A stretch of 64,000 nucleotides of DNA from Amanita rubescens. Taxonomy: Eukaryota > Basidiomycota > Agaricomycetes > Agaricales > Amanitaceae. Positions 35,541-47,332 of this stretch are shown piece by piece. Below the pieces are notes generated by a model that saw only the letters and a list, made by a program, of their open reading frames with translations, was not told the origin of the DNA and ran no database searches. The stretch lies in the NCBI GenBank assembly GCA_015039365.1, contig WION01000058.1:1-64000 (forward strand), given 5' to 3'. The position numbers were made by a program, and so were the translations under genes. Numbering within the stretch: the first letter of the stretch is position 1; every line of letters starts with the position of its first letter.

Positions 35541-37066
35541 ATGCCCACTGTCTCTGAACGCCAAACATTCCTCCAAGAAATTCTACATGCTACGAATGAA
35601 GAGATATCTTACTTCTCAAGGATAGCCCTCGACAGAGAATCCGTTGAAGATCCAGACAACTCATGGCTATCCGATTCATCACAGTCTGAGTCCGAGTCAT
35701 CTTCATCCTCTTCTAGCTCTTCTAGCTCTTCTAGCTCCTCTAGCTCTTCGTCATCTGGCTTGGATGTACTCATGTCAGTAGACGGTGCAGACACGGATGA
35801 AGAGCACACCATTGCCATGGGTACGGCTACTGACCTATTGCAGTTAATTGCAGAGACACGCGTTCTCAACCCCCACCTAGTCGCCAAGTGTTCTCAACTG
35901 GATTTAGTCCTTATTAACTTCAAGTTTGATGATCCAAAACGTTTTCGACACAATCTACGAGTTTCACCAAGCACATTTGACAGCCTGTTGGAAATGATAA
36001 ACATGCACCCAATTTTTGTGAATATTTCAAATGTCTCACAGGGTCCAGTAATTGAGCAACTGGCGGTTGCGATGTTTCGGTTTGGCCATGACGGAAATGC
36101 AGCTTCTGTTGAAGCAGTTGCACAGTGGGCAGGGATCAGTGCTGGTAGTGTTGTAAATTACACATGCAGAGTAATGATTGCATTTCTTGCACTTCATGAC
36201 TCTGCCATCCGTTGGCCTTCGGAAGATGAGAAGGAACAGTCGAAGCAGTGGGTGGAGGTAGCCTCGTGCTATGCATGGGGAGATGGTTACTGCATGGTCG
36301 ATGGAACACTTGTTGTTTTGTTTCAGAAGCCAGGGTATCATGGTGAGGCATATTTCGATAGGAAGAGCAACTACTCCTTGAATCTCCAGGTAAACTTACT
36401 GTATTTTATTTTCATTAGTATCCGCCGTGACTGATTTGTACAGCTTGTTACCCTGCCAAATCTCCGCATAATCGACTATGTACTTGGGCATTGTGGAAGT
36501 GCGCATGATTCAACCGTCTTTCACGATTCGAGAACATATCAGAACAGCAGTACTTTGTTCAACGAAAATGAATGGATGTGGGCCGACTCAGCATACGCGC
36601 TGGACAGCTGGTGTATTACACCGTACAAGAAGCCCCACACCACAGTAGCTGAAAACAAAGCATTCAATTATCATCTATCCCGGGTATGTTAACCATCACT
36701 ACAGTTCCCAGAGATCTTCTCATCGTTGGATAGGTCCGTGTCAAGTCTGAGCATGCAATGGGATATCTCAAAGGTCGGTTTAGCTCCCTCAGAGGGCTAC
36801 GTCAGCAGATCGATGACGCAACTGACCACAAGCGTGCCTTGGCATGGGTGAAAACCTGTGTCATCATCCATACACTCATCAGTTTCATCGAAGAAGGAGA
36901 TGAAGATGGAGAGTTCATCACTGAATTAGTGCGAGAAGGGACAGATGCACCTGGTGGTGTTATACTTGAAGCAAACAGTGAACCATCAGACACGCAGCGG
37001 GAGACACAGGGACAGAGGAAACGCACTGAGCTCAAGAGGATGTTATTCGAGAGCCTATATGTATGA
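35541..37066 (+). CDS. Harbinger DDE transposase (DDE_Tnp_4 type)
   Basis: Catalyses excision and insertion of the element. Exon 1 runs 35541-36390, then LVTLPNLRIIDYVLGHCGSA (about 36444-36684), then the last exon to 37066. The catalytic triad is recognisable: D in YCMVDGTLV, D in WMWADSAYALDSW, and E in SEHAMGYLKGRFSSLRGLRQ. A helix-turn-helix-like region (VAQWAGISAGSVVNYTCRVM) precedes it. The N-terminus has a run of about 20 serines encoded by alternating tct and agc codons. No stop or frameshift was seen, so it may still be functional. Confidence 0.88.
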
Positions 37067-37286
37067 CCTACATTCTGTTACAATTGTGTTCAATACACCT
37101 CGGACTTTTGACGTGTCTTTCCCGCGCTCTGACACACTCTCTTTTCCTCTCTTTTCCTCTCTTTGTTCTTGTTTCTCACTCTCTTTACGCTCTCTTTATG
37201 CTCTCTTTACTGTTATTTATCTGGCTCAATTTCTATTCTATTTCACCAGATACTCAACGACAAATTGGTAGTATATAAGTGATAAA

Positions 37287-40200
37287 CTACATAGTACTAT
37301 GATAATCTTGCCAGGCCACTCCAACGTCAGAAGCGTCGCCATCAGGGACATGGTAGTGGTCCTCAGAAGTCACATGGTTATTGTCAACGAAGTTCAAGTT
37401 GTCGCTAAAACCACTGAAGTAGGATAGACCCGACATGCCACTGCTCGGAGTAGACACCTCTTCAAGGGGGTTAGATGGCATTTGAGATGACGAGGAATGT
37501 GCAGAGCTTCCTCGGTTCAGTTCTGCTAGCCTTATCTGAAGACGGAGAATCTCGATTTGCTTGTCCTCTTTAGTCTGAGTCGCCGCTACTGTAGAACTTG
37601 GTGTCTGAGGGGATGATCCATATCGGAGTTCATACTTGTGCTTCTTGAGACGAATTGATGCCATTTTCTCGTCGTGTTCCATCTTCCGCTTCAGACCAAG
37701 GCGGCGGGTCTCTTCTTGGCGGCTATCATTAAACCGGTCAACAGCTGTTTTCCTCGCTGAGGCTGGCTTTCCACGTCGAGTGGCCACAGCTTTTTGTCTG
37801 ATTAGGTGGGCGGGAGCTGCATGACGGGGTTGGGTGCATGGTGGTGGAGAGAGGGAAGCAGCGTGTTGAGATTTTGGAGTGGATGGTGCTGGGGAGAGCG
37901 AAACAGCATGTTGTCCAGTCCGAAGTGGCGGGGTTGCATTCCACTGAATTTGTATTAGTAGAATGCTTCCTTTGACAAAAGAAGACACCTTACCAGTATC
38001 GCGTCCTCATTTCCCTCGTCAACCAGTGATCCTTCCCTAGAACCATACGCATCTACATCCGGCTCGTCTCCACCCCCTTCACTATCTGCACTGGCTTGGT
38101 CTTCATCCCCTGAAGCAGCAAAAAGGGCAGCTGCATCTGAAGCGTGCATTGTCCCGGGTTTTGATGATTGTACACCCTGGGGATTGTAGTTGGGCAGTTC
38201 ACGCCAGAATGCATGAAGATCGTCCCACCATGGCCACTCACTGCGGATACCAGCTGTGTGACAAGTCTTAGTTTAATCCGTGTAGCAATGAAGTTGATAA
38301 GCACCAATGACGTTCGCAATTGAGCTTCCTTTGGTGATGGTCAGAGGATCAAGTCCCGCACCAGTGCTTCCGAGCATCTTTAGATGAGCCACATACTCAG
38401 TTTTGAGGCTTGAACAACATGTTAGCTTGCAAAAATCCTTGTGTGATAAAAGATTGTACCGTCGAAGCCGGGTTTCTACTGCCGTACCAAACCTGCCAGG
38501 GTTTTGGAGGTAGAGCGCACTTTGACCGGGCTCAGTGGCAAAGATATGCTTTGCAAGAACAGCTAGTGTTGTTGGGGCTCGGCTAAGCTCGGCTTCGGCT
38601 CAGCTTAGTCACCGGAGCCGATTTTTCGGCTCAGCTCGGCTCCCAGAGCCAGCTATAGCCGGCTCTGGCTATGGTTTTCAAGCAACCGATGCCCTACCCC
38701 AGGTAAATGCCTCCTCAGGCATTGTAGGCATTTTGGAACCTTTGCTTCGCATATCCCTTGCCTCAGGAAGGTTGGAGAGTGCTGGCTGCATGACTGGAAG
38801 CCAGGGTAGGGTCTGGGCACAAGGTGAGTAAAGATTTGATCATATCTCAGCCATTTCTTGACGGATTCCCTTCAATATAGGATCATCTGAAAGCTCTTTC
38901 CAAGCTTATTCTCGACGTCTTAACCGTTTGGCACCGCACGCACTTGATTCCGCCCGTTAAGGCAGAGCTGAGTCACACCATATGTTTTCTTTCATCATAT
39001 CTCCCCCATTTCCCGACGCTTTTGCTTCGATCTTGGACCATTTAGAAGCGATTTTGGCCCTCTTTCTCGTCGCATTGACCGCTTGATGCGGCGCGCTTTC
39101 GTTCTTTCGCTATTCATCAATCTTTCCTTCAAAACAATTTTTATCATATCCCATCTGTTTCTCAATGGTTTTACTTCAATCCTGCACCATTTAGAAGTGC
39201 TTTTCACTCTATTTCTCGACGCAGTGACCGCTTTATGCTCTGCAAATTCATTGTCTCATTATTCACAAATCTGTATACTCAGTACTGGTTTTTCCTCATG
39301 TAGGTCCAGTTTTGCATGTAATTCTATCAAATTCACATAGATTAAAGTTATTTCCATTGGCATTTCAAGCTATGAGTGGACTGTGATAAAATAGGCTAGG
39401 TATCATTATGTCTCATTACTGTAATTACCCATCCTGGCCAAAAGTGCTTGCAATGCATTAAGTTGCCTATGTGTTGAGAAAATGCTTCTGAATGCGACAT
39501 AATTGGAGTGAAACTGACCATAAATGAGTGAGATATGACCCCACAAGCATGTAAAATACAATTTGAATGAAATATTGATGAATAGCGAAAGAACGAAAGC
39601 GCGCCGCATCAAGCGGTCAATGCGACGAGAAAGAGGGCCAAAATTGCTTCTAAATGGTCCAAGATCGAAGCAAAAGCGTCGGGAAATGGGGGAGATATGA
39701 TAAAAGAAAACATATGGTGTGACTCAGCTCTGCCTTAACGGGCGGAATCAAGTGCGCGCGGTGCCAAACGGTTAAGACGTCGAGAATAAGCTTGGAAAGA
39801 GCTTTCAGATGATCCTATATTGAAGGGAATCCGTCAAGAAATGGCTGAGATATGATCAAATCTTTACTTACCTTGTTCCCAGACCTTACCCATGCAGCCA
39901 CTACTCCCCAACCCTCTTGATGCAAGTAATGAGCAAAACAAAGCATCCTAAATGCTTAAGTGATGCAGGGGGGCTTTACTAGAGGCAGGGGGTTTACCTG
40001 TGGATCAGTACTGGGATGCCGGCTACAGCTGGCTAGAGCCGGCTGTAGCTGGCTTTGAAAATTCAGCTCCAGCTCAGCTCCCGATTGGCTCAGCTCAACT
40101 GGCTTGCAGCTTGAAGCCGAGCCGGCAACAACACTAAGAACAGCATACTGCTGGACTTTGCCTTCCTTCGCTGTATGCTTTGCACGGCCTTCTTTGGCTG

Positions 40201-40402
40201 CATCTGCCGTCGAATCAGAAAACAATTTTAGGCGAAAACTAACGTGGTCGCCAAGGTATGCAATGAGCGTGAATGTCCAGTCAGGGTTTTTAGCCCACTG
40301 GATATCGGGGGCGCGTTTGGGTCTGGGAGCATCAATGTCCTCCTTCGGTTTTGCACGACTTTTCCGACCCATGATGTGGGAGTTAGGATGGAAACTTCTC
40401 AC
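37287..40402 (-). pseudogene. Harbinger Myb/SANT-like accessory ORF, split by a nested element
   Basis: Harbinger elements need a second DNA-binding protein. From 40402 (or the internal ATG MGRKSRAKPKED) the frame reads WTFTLIAYLGDHVSFRLKLF, then SDSTADAAKEGRAKHTAKEG, a Myb/SANT-like start. It is cut at QYAVL by the foldback element. It resumes beyond 38556 with AKHIFATEPGQSALYLQNPG and GRFGTAVETRLRR, then after an intron IRSEWPWWDDLHAFWRELPN, and a low-complexity acidic/basic tail to 37287. The insertion disrupts the protein unless removed. Confidence 0.8.
38564..40136. mobile_element. non-autonomous hAT-like foldback element nested in the Harbinger
   Basis: The terminal inverted repeats are TAGTGTTGTTG / CAACAACACTA. 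The element is flanked by an exact 8-bp duplication agaacagc (38556-38563 and 40137-40144), which fits the hAT superfamily. Subterminal DNA is rich in GGCTC/AGCTC words. Two near-identical ~305 bp arms in opposite orientation (38821-39127 and 39568-39875) let the element fold on itself. There is no transposase-like frame. Confidence 0.88.
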
Positions 40403-40799
40403 GCCCTAAAGGAAGGCCGTTACTACTTAACAAATTCTTCCCCAATCGAGTGAGTTGGGGAACTAAGTTGAGGCGCGAAGTTGAGCCTGGAGTTGCTAAT
40501 TGAAATCGGGCTCAGGAGCTCGATTCAAGAGCCCGACTTGCAGTTACCTCAACTTTGACCTCAACTTGACGGAATTTCCTAATTTGGAAGTCCCCAATTC
40601 TCAAGTTGAGTCTCAAATCGGGGCGAGAGTTGGGGTACGAGTTGTCCTTGAGTCGGGCATGTTTGAAACACCCTATTAGAACGACGGTTCCGGTGCGCAG
40701 TTTATCGTACTCAAGCCAAGGAGCCGTCAGATTATCATCTTTGTCGACAATGTTCCTTTGGACCAGTTTAGCCTGGTTATGATTGAGCAATGGCCACCG

Positions 40800-41640
40800 C
40801 AGTCCGGAAGAAGACGAGGATCGTAATGGGCGCCCGTTTTAATTTCGGCACCCCCGAGAAACCTCTGTTTTTCACGCGGCACGTCTCCAACTCACGTTTC
40901 ATCAACCAAAGATGAAGCAATTGCAAACAATTCTTAGCCTGCCCCGAGTGGTTTGTTTAATGACACGAACGGAAAGATGTACTAGGACGTACCACGATGA
41001 ACAACCCTAACCCAATCGAATTCCTCCACCATCCCATCCGGCAACGTCTCCAAACAATCAATACCAGAAAACAAAAACAAAAAAGGAAAATGGTTCGTAA
41101 TAAGAATGAGTAGAAAAAAAATTTATAACGAAGAAAAACGTAAAAAAAAACCCTCTCTTTGGACTATTATTCTTTCTATGGCTTCATTGGCATGCCGCAT
41201 AATGTATTCCTTTCTGTACAGCTTGACAAATCTGATTATGGAAAAGGCGTTGCGGGTACTGCCGCGCAGGCGGGCGTAAGACTTAATTAATCCTTATCAG
41301 TCAATTATCTGAAGCTGCGGACTAATACTTAGATGCGGTCATGAATCACATGATGGCAAGACGGAGTTTGATTCTATAGATAGCTTGATGGCCGGAAAAA
41401 AACACTTCCGCTCCTTCCAAGAAATACCTTCCACACTGTGCTGATGGTGACGCCGATGTTGAGCAGTCGAACAGACGTGCTGGACGTTGTTCATTCTATA
41501 AAGGCTATTAACCACGGATAGAGGATGATGGGATTTGGGGTATGCGCCAGTGCGAGGCGTGTTGACGTGCACCAAGATCACGTCCATCGTAAGTATGGCC
41601 AGCCTTTAACTAGCACGCTCTAACATAACTTCAGGTCACT
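40800..41640. other. intergenic, no gene seen
   Basis: A/T-rich stretch containing runs such as gtagaaaaaaaatttataacg and cgtaaaaaaaaccc. A spliceable leader (gtaagt at 41589 to cttcag at 41633) may belong to the following gene. Confidence 0.4.
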
Positions 41641-41653
41641 CCTCGTATCCGTG

Positions 41654-42342
41654 ATGCCCCCAAGCCCTGCATACTGGCAGAATGTTGCTTTAAAGGCCGT
41701 CATCGGCACTCCACGCGAAGACATCGTGTACGCCGTATTTACTGAGTTTCTGACGGCGCATAAAAATCCCCAAGAACGCTTTGTCATTTATCCTCAGTTA
41801 TCGTTGAAATGGAAACCAGATGACCCACAAGACAAACGGTCAGAAGTTCCTGATGTTGGTATCGGGAACTTTACTCTCCCCAGCACAACACCACCCTTCA
41901 TGCTACGCTTTGGTGTGGAAGCCAAAAGGGCTGTCCAAGCGATGCATCTGTTACCGTCTCCACAATCCCTCCTCGGGAACCCGAAGTCCTTGTGGCATTT
42001 CATCGACTCTTCTTCCAGGCAAAGAATCAAGCAAAGGCGGCTATCAAGAACCATTACCCTATTAATGGTAACACAGTTGATTGGATTTTGCTTGTTGGCC
42101 CTTACTGGAGGGCATGCACATTCGGGCCGTTCTCAGAGGCCGAGCTCACTGTCCGCGGCCACAAGCAAACCGAAAGCGCTGATTTCATCGAAACATTAGA
42201 AGAACAAGCCAGAATTAAAACTCCTCCTCTCGCATTACCGAACCTATTTCTCCTATCCACCACTGATTCTCACCACCATCTGCAGGCACTCCTCGCTGCA
42301 ACTGATGCTGCGGCCACGGCGCTTAACAATCAGCTGATGTAG
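41654..42342 (+). CDS. PD-(D/E)XK nuclease-like hypothetical protein
   Basis: The start at 41654 reads MPPSPAYWQNVALKAVIG, with a cttcag acceptor just upstream, so a leader intron is likely. EVPDVGIGNF is followed 17 residues later by FGVEAKRAV, the P-D ... E-x-K spacing of restriction-endonuclease-like nucleases. The frame then changes. An 86-nt phase-0 intron (41933-42018, ending tcttcttccag) would restore it and place EAK just before AKNQAKAAIKNHYPINGN. The end reads TVDWILLVGPYWRACTFGPF and LNNQLM. The donor gtccaa is weak, so a real frameshift is the alternative. Assignment to the nuclease fold is inference from the motif alone. Confidence 0.5.
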
Positions 42343-42344
42343 CC

Positions 42345-43090
42345 TGTACATACTTTCATGCAATCACCAGTGATGTTCAATTCAGTACAAATCCTCATGT
42401 AGAGCTTTTATGTCTACGAGAGTGTCGGACCGACGTTAAAATTGTATTACTGAATATTGACGCGCTTATCTCACACTAGCTCTCTTCCCGACTCGTTCCA
42501 TATATTGTGGATTCTTGGATTCGGCGAATCAAGAAAGGACAAATACGATGCCTGGAGTGGGAGGTTGTCGTGGGTATGTTTGGACTTCGTCGCTAACCTC
42601 GTCCTTGAACAAGACAAGGTATGTATCTGCCAGTATCTGCCTTCCCAGAGGGCAAGAGCAAGGGCATGCTTGGGGAATTATTGACATCTTGTCTGTGAAG
42701 ATCTCTGGTGGATGAACATGTATGCATTTTGATACAAGTGCTCCATAAATGCTTTCTTGACTTAAGTTGACGCCGTCATCTCCTTCATCTGCAAATGTGA
42801 CGGTCTCCAGTTCTCTTTCCCTAACAAAGAACCTGCAGATACGGAGGCTCTGAATCCGAGCAAGGGATACGCCGTATGGGACCATCGAACTCTGAGTCGT
42901 GGGTGAGTTTTCAAATACACGCAACTCATTGATCGCGTTGCGTTTTGTGTTACTCTACAAACATTTTCTTCAACAATTAACATCACTGGATTACACCAGT
43001 ATCAAGTCCATGTAAGTAAAACAAGTTCGAACTCAGTCAAAAAAAAAAAGTCCAAAGGTTTCGACAAGCTTGTGAACAAAAGTTACCAGC
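42345..43090. other. intergenic or unrecognised coding
   Basis: A minus-strand frame (42924-42529) of 131 codons contains MVPYGVSLARIQSLRICRFF and TDKMSIIPQACPCSCPLG. A plus-strand frame overlaps it. Neither has clear splice structure or a known domain, so I do not call a gene. Confidence 0.3.
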
Positions 43091-43093
43091 CCC

Positions 43094-45092
43094 TTAAGAG
43101 TACTGGGTCCAATCAGCAAAATTCTTGTAAGGAACATTGCCAGTGGGAAAAGCGGTCCAATCCTTAATGATGGTCCATCTGCCGGCGACGTAGCTCACGC
43201 TTTTTTCAAGTCAGGCAAATTCCATAAATTCATTTGGTATGACTTACCCGGACGGCCAAATCGGAGAAGGGAGCCCAGCAAGAGCACCGTAGAACGCGTC
43301 AATGTAGTTTTGCTGACTCGCTACGCCGTTCTTCCCGATAGTGTTGAAGACCTCGAATTAATAGTTTAAAATCAAATGGAAAGCGCTGGAGAAAGGTTAA
43401 TCACCGATTCAGTTAATCGAGGCCAGAATTGCGGGTCGGTATTTCTGCCTTCGGTATTCTTGGCACAGGAGATACCGTTACCAAATGCCTTCACGCCACC
43501 ATTATCTGTGGTGAGATGAATGTAAAGAGCACATAAGGATAAAGTTGATGCTACGTACAGCATGTAGCGGCCAAGACGCAATTACGATCGGCGTAGGGGT
43601 TCGTAAGGATGGTCTGATTAGCTATATTAATATCATGAAAAAAGGAGTCTAGTGAACCGCGACGCACAGAAGAGTTAAGGCAAACATTGAAAAGCTGCGC
43701 GCAACTTTGGCTTGGGTCTGTGGGGCACGTGCACGTAGTACTCGTAAGAGCCACATGCGAGTATTTGAGCAAATCTGACAAGTTCTTCTGAGGAACTTGG
43801 CCGCTCAAGCAAAAGTTTGTCCACCTAAACGACAGCATCATCAATTCTGAAAGAAGCGGGTTCATAGCACGTTATCCACTTACGCGACAATGATTGTCCA
43901 GGTACGTGTAACGAATTCAATACTTGAAAAGAAAGTGTCAAGGACCAAAAAATTTAGTGGGTGAAGCCACATACGTCGAAGGCCAACGGACGGCGCTCGT
44001 TCCAATGGCCGAAAGCTGCCCGTAAGTGAAATCGACGAAATTCTGCTGCGTGTATGGGGGAGGGTTCGCGACCGGCAAATCAAAGGAAAGGGCCGGGAGA
44101 TTATTGCTCGCAGGAACGCTGTTGCTAGTCCCAAAGTTGAGGTTGTACCGACAGGTGACGGCTTCAAGGAACGAATCAATGCCGTCCTGCCAGTTCAGTC
44201 CAGCCGCTACGCAGGATTTGATGGAGAAGGGATTGGAAATTGCGTTCTGAGAGTGCGTCGTCAGTGTCTATTTGAAAAGATCAAATGAAGGTCAACATAC
44301 TTTATCCTTGGCGCATGTAACCGTCAAGTCCATCGTATATGGGTAATAAGTCAACGGGCAATTCTTAATAATGCCGCAAGTGGTAGATGGCCCTTGAACG
44401 GAGCTGAACCATTGGAACCAGTCGATGAGATTTCCCTCGGGTATCTTTCCAGTTGAACAAAAGCCAGTCCATGCCAAAATGATATCAAAGCTCATCTTCA
44501 CGAAAGCGATGTCAATCCTGTGCGTTCTTTAGTTGCCGCATATATCGAGGTTAGAGATACTCCACTCACAAGGCGGTCACGTTGGAATTTGTAGTAGAGA
44601 CGACGCCGGTGTACCACTTCGCATAGGATTCGTAAGTAGCGCTGCCGTTAACGAGGATTTGAGAAGCAATCTGGCCGTAGGGTCTTAGTATATGCAAGGC
44701 AGTTTGCAACCAGTCATACCGAACCATTGACGCGAGGAATGTTTGCACTCCTAGGCGGATTTCCAGTAGGGCCAGAAACGCGACAGAAGAGAACAGAAAG
44801 GAAAGAATCTGGGTTGGTGGGATAACACGAGGCGGCCGCGACACAAGCTTCGTTGCTATATGGATCCGATTTATTTTGCTATACGACGATGAATATTGAT
44901 ACAAAGCTAGAAAACTTGGATACGTACCAACGTATTGACGCATTGATCGAAAACGGTGGCGCAACTAGCGTCAGCAGGATCTAGTCCACAAGCACCGGGA
45001 GGTGACACCACAGGTGGAAACCCTCCCGTGGCAGCAACGCTGATGATGCTGAGCAGAAGAGTCGATAGCGCGAGGAGCCAAGAGGGAACCAT
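43094..45092 (-). CDS. secreted protein of unknown function
   Basis: The first exon (45092 to about 44937) opens with a clear signal peptide, MVPSWLLALSTLLLSIISVA, then PPGACGLDPADASCATVFDQ. About eight further exons follow on the minus strand. They include LHILRPYGQIASQILVNGSA, WTGFCSTGKIPEGNLIDWFQ, WTNFCLSGQVPQKNLSDLLK and, last, RWTIIKDWTAFPTGNVPYKN, ending at 43094. The pattern W-T-x-F-C-x-x-G-x-(I/V)-P-x-x-N-L occurs three times, which suggests internal duplication. Cysteines are numerous and probably paired. No catalytic motif was recognised; an extracellular or effector-like role would be a guess. Exon joins are approximate. Confidence 0.7.
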
Positions 45093-45099
45093 GGTATGA

Positions 45100-47320
45100 T
45101 TGAAGGATGGGATGAGCGGGTATTTATATTATATCCGAGAAGGACGTCATGGCATCCGCGCGATGGCCAAGTGACCAATTGTGCACTCCATCTAAGCGTA
45201 GGAAAGCGGGGTACCCTTGCCGATGTGAGGACAAAGGGAGACTGTTGCTTGTGGTAGTAGTCATCTTGTTCACAAGGGTGGGTATTTGCGGTCATGAACA
45301 GTTAATAACTTCGTCATTTGTGCCTGGAACGGACGACGATGACATGACAGCCCCTTATGCCATCCCCTAGCTTTTGGATCCTACACGGAAACGAGACAAC
45401 GCGTCGCGGATATGACTTGCAGGGGTGCGCAAATGCGGGACTCTTTAGTTCTCTCGCATGTCATGGGTGGTGCGACATGAGTCACGTTCCCCGTTCAGCA
45501 GATCCCTACCAAAATGATGGCATGTCTATCAAGAGACAAGTTTCGGATCATGTTGAGCAAGCTAGAAGACCTGCGCTTACTCGCTAGCTGGACTATGCTT
45601 TGCTTCAGGATCCGCTGTCGATGTCACAGATTTTGTTTCTATCGTGCTATTGCGTTCGCTGAGACAAGCAGTGTTGCCTTAGTTATATATAATAGAGAGA
45701 GAGAGGGAGGGACAATAAACCACATGATTGGAGTTACGGTCAGGGAAGACCGGTCCGCTGTTCATGGGAGTTAGAGTGTGGGATAGTTAGTGCATGGGAG
45801 GTGGGTTGCTGAGGATACGCGGGTTGCATGGTGGCGCACGTTTGGACTGAAGAGCGTGTGAATATCATGACCCTAGTTCAAGTTGAATATTTAAGTTCGC
45901 ACGAACGTCTCTCTCTTCTTCTACATATCAACCACCCATGGTAAGTACTTTCAGTCAGCGACAGCCCTATCGGTGTCAACGGTGCATAGCACCGCGGCCG
46001 CGGCCGTGAGATGAGTACGTCTCCAGCACGCGTCCTGAAGTCTTGGCCTCTGAGGGTTCGTAGTCACGCACCATACGGCCACGCCGGGTGCATCCCAGTG
46101 ATGCTAGTTGTGGAAAGTTTTATTGCTTCAAGCAACACTCCGAGGATACCTGGACTCCGTTCTATGGTCGGACGTGTCAGCAGCACTCTTTCTGCGACTA
46201 TAATCAGACCTCGCGTCATTTGCTCGGTCAACGTCTCTGGATGGGCCATGTCCTGGGGTGTGAACTCACCTGTGGTATCCAGCATGGTCAAAAGAGATCT
46301 TTCTCCTCTAGTTAAGCTGCATAAGCAAATATGTTGGGGGCCTGGAACAACATACGAGGGGCTGTTTCCATCTCATTACATGATGCAGGATTGCTGACAC
46401 TTGATAGTGCAATTCTGCAGCACACCGATTACTGACAAACCTTACAACACATTTGACCTGCCGCTTGTACAGACGATGAACGTGAAAGGTTAATGAGATA
46501 TTCCGGGTGCTCTCAATGCACGTACTGTTCGTTTGGCCAAGAGTACGTGTGACGGCTCGCTGTTTCATTTGTCCTGGGTGGGCTCTACAAGTGATCGCAT
46601 GGCAAGGTCAGCCTAGGTTTTTTTTTCCTGATGATTACCACTGACGTCGTGCATACAGTTCAAAACATAAAACCGGTGCTCAGAGGTGCACTTTAAGGCA
46701 CGAACGCGCTGTTTGCCACCAATAACCGATGGAGTCATGGGCACTATCAGCATGCATAAAGCGATTGAAAGGTATTCTGGGAGAGGCAGCACGGAAGGCC
46801 AGAAACTTCAATCAGAACGTGTTCAATGAGAAAATGGATACAATACTGCAATAGTACCAGTTTGCGTTCAACTTTGACCCTCGGATCATTACGTTGTTCA
46901 GGAATTTGACGAGATCTGCTATAATTGAGATTCCAGGAACGTTCTAAATATGACGTTGAACATATTTTGGGCCCGTACCTACGTCGACGGTTTATTTCTG
47001 ACCCAATTACATCACGATCTATCTTGACTAGAGCGTATCCATATATAACTGCACCTCCTATAAGCGGCTTAGTTACCACTTGACATGTTGCTGTTGCAAC
47101 AAACCAAGATGGTATATCTCTTGGTTGACAGCGGATCGCTCGATTTAGCTCGATACTATGAACACCGAAATTCATCTTCGAATGAGAGTCCTGGCCTTCG
47201 ATGTGGGCTATACGATATTTAAACGTGTCATGGCACTACCGCCCAGATTGATAAAGAATGATCGAGATCGTTGAATTGGCGCAGGCGCAATATAACTCGG
47301 CTAATCTAATCTAATTCGTC
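45100..47320. other. long stretch without a supportable gene
   Basis: Several overlapping frames at 46.0-46.4 kb and a minus-strand frame at 46747-47175 (142 codons) lack domains or conserved splice sites. The minus-strand leader atattatatccgag near 45130 is probably the promoter of the secreted protein. A gagagagagagg run lies at 45693-45707. Confidence 0.35.
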
Positions 47321-47332
47321 AAGCTCGTCACA

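Larger units (their letters stand above)
35324..40674. mobile_element. PIF/Harbinger DNA transposon, 5.35 kb including a nested element
   Basis: Terminal inverted repeats AGGGTGTTTCAAACATGCCC extend to 25 bp with one mismatch (left 35324-35348, right end 40674). The flanking 3-bp duplication is att (35321-35323 and 40675-40677); read one base over it is TTA, the usual Harbinger target. Subterminal zones on both sides are crowded with CAACT/AGTTG words. It carries the two typical genes, a DDE transposase and a Myb/SANT-like protein on the opposite strand. Confidence 0.9.
34870..40800 (-). pseudogene. host gene interrupted by a PIF/Harbinger insertion, unknown function
   Basis: On the minus strand, coding sequence at 40800-40678 (LVQRNIVDKDDNLTAPWLEY, then DKLRTGTVVL) is interrupted by the transposon. 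It continues in frame at 35323-35280, and after a 47-nt intron resumes with IYQIYADIVKVIMHAEEP. A further intron (gtaagg to ttcgcag) leads to a basic tail ending KKRDTDNMNLV at 34870. The gene therefore lay open across the target site before insertion. Upstream exons were not identified. I do not recognise the family. Confidence 0.6.

Noticed and set aside
35685..35760. Microsatellite as an independent repeat feature
   Set aside because: It lies in frame inside the transposase and is explained as a serine tract.
46011..46397. Overlapping open frames of 75-128 codons on both strands
   Set aside because: They contradict each other, have no domain and no credible splice sites.
46747..47175. 142-codon minus-strand frame
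   Set aside because: Composition is atypical, there is no domain, and no intron or promoter supports it; it was not called.
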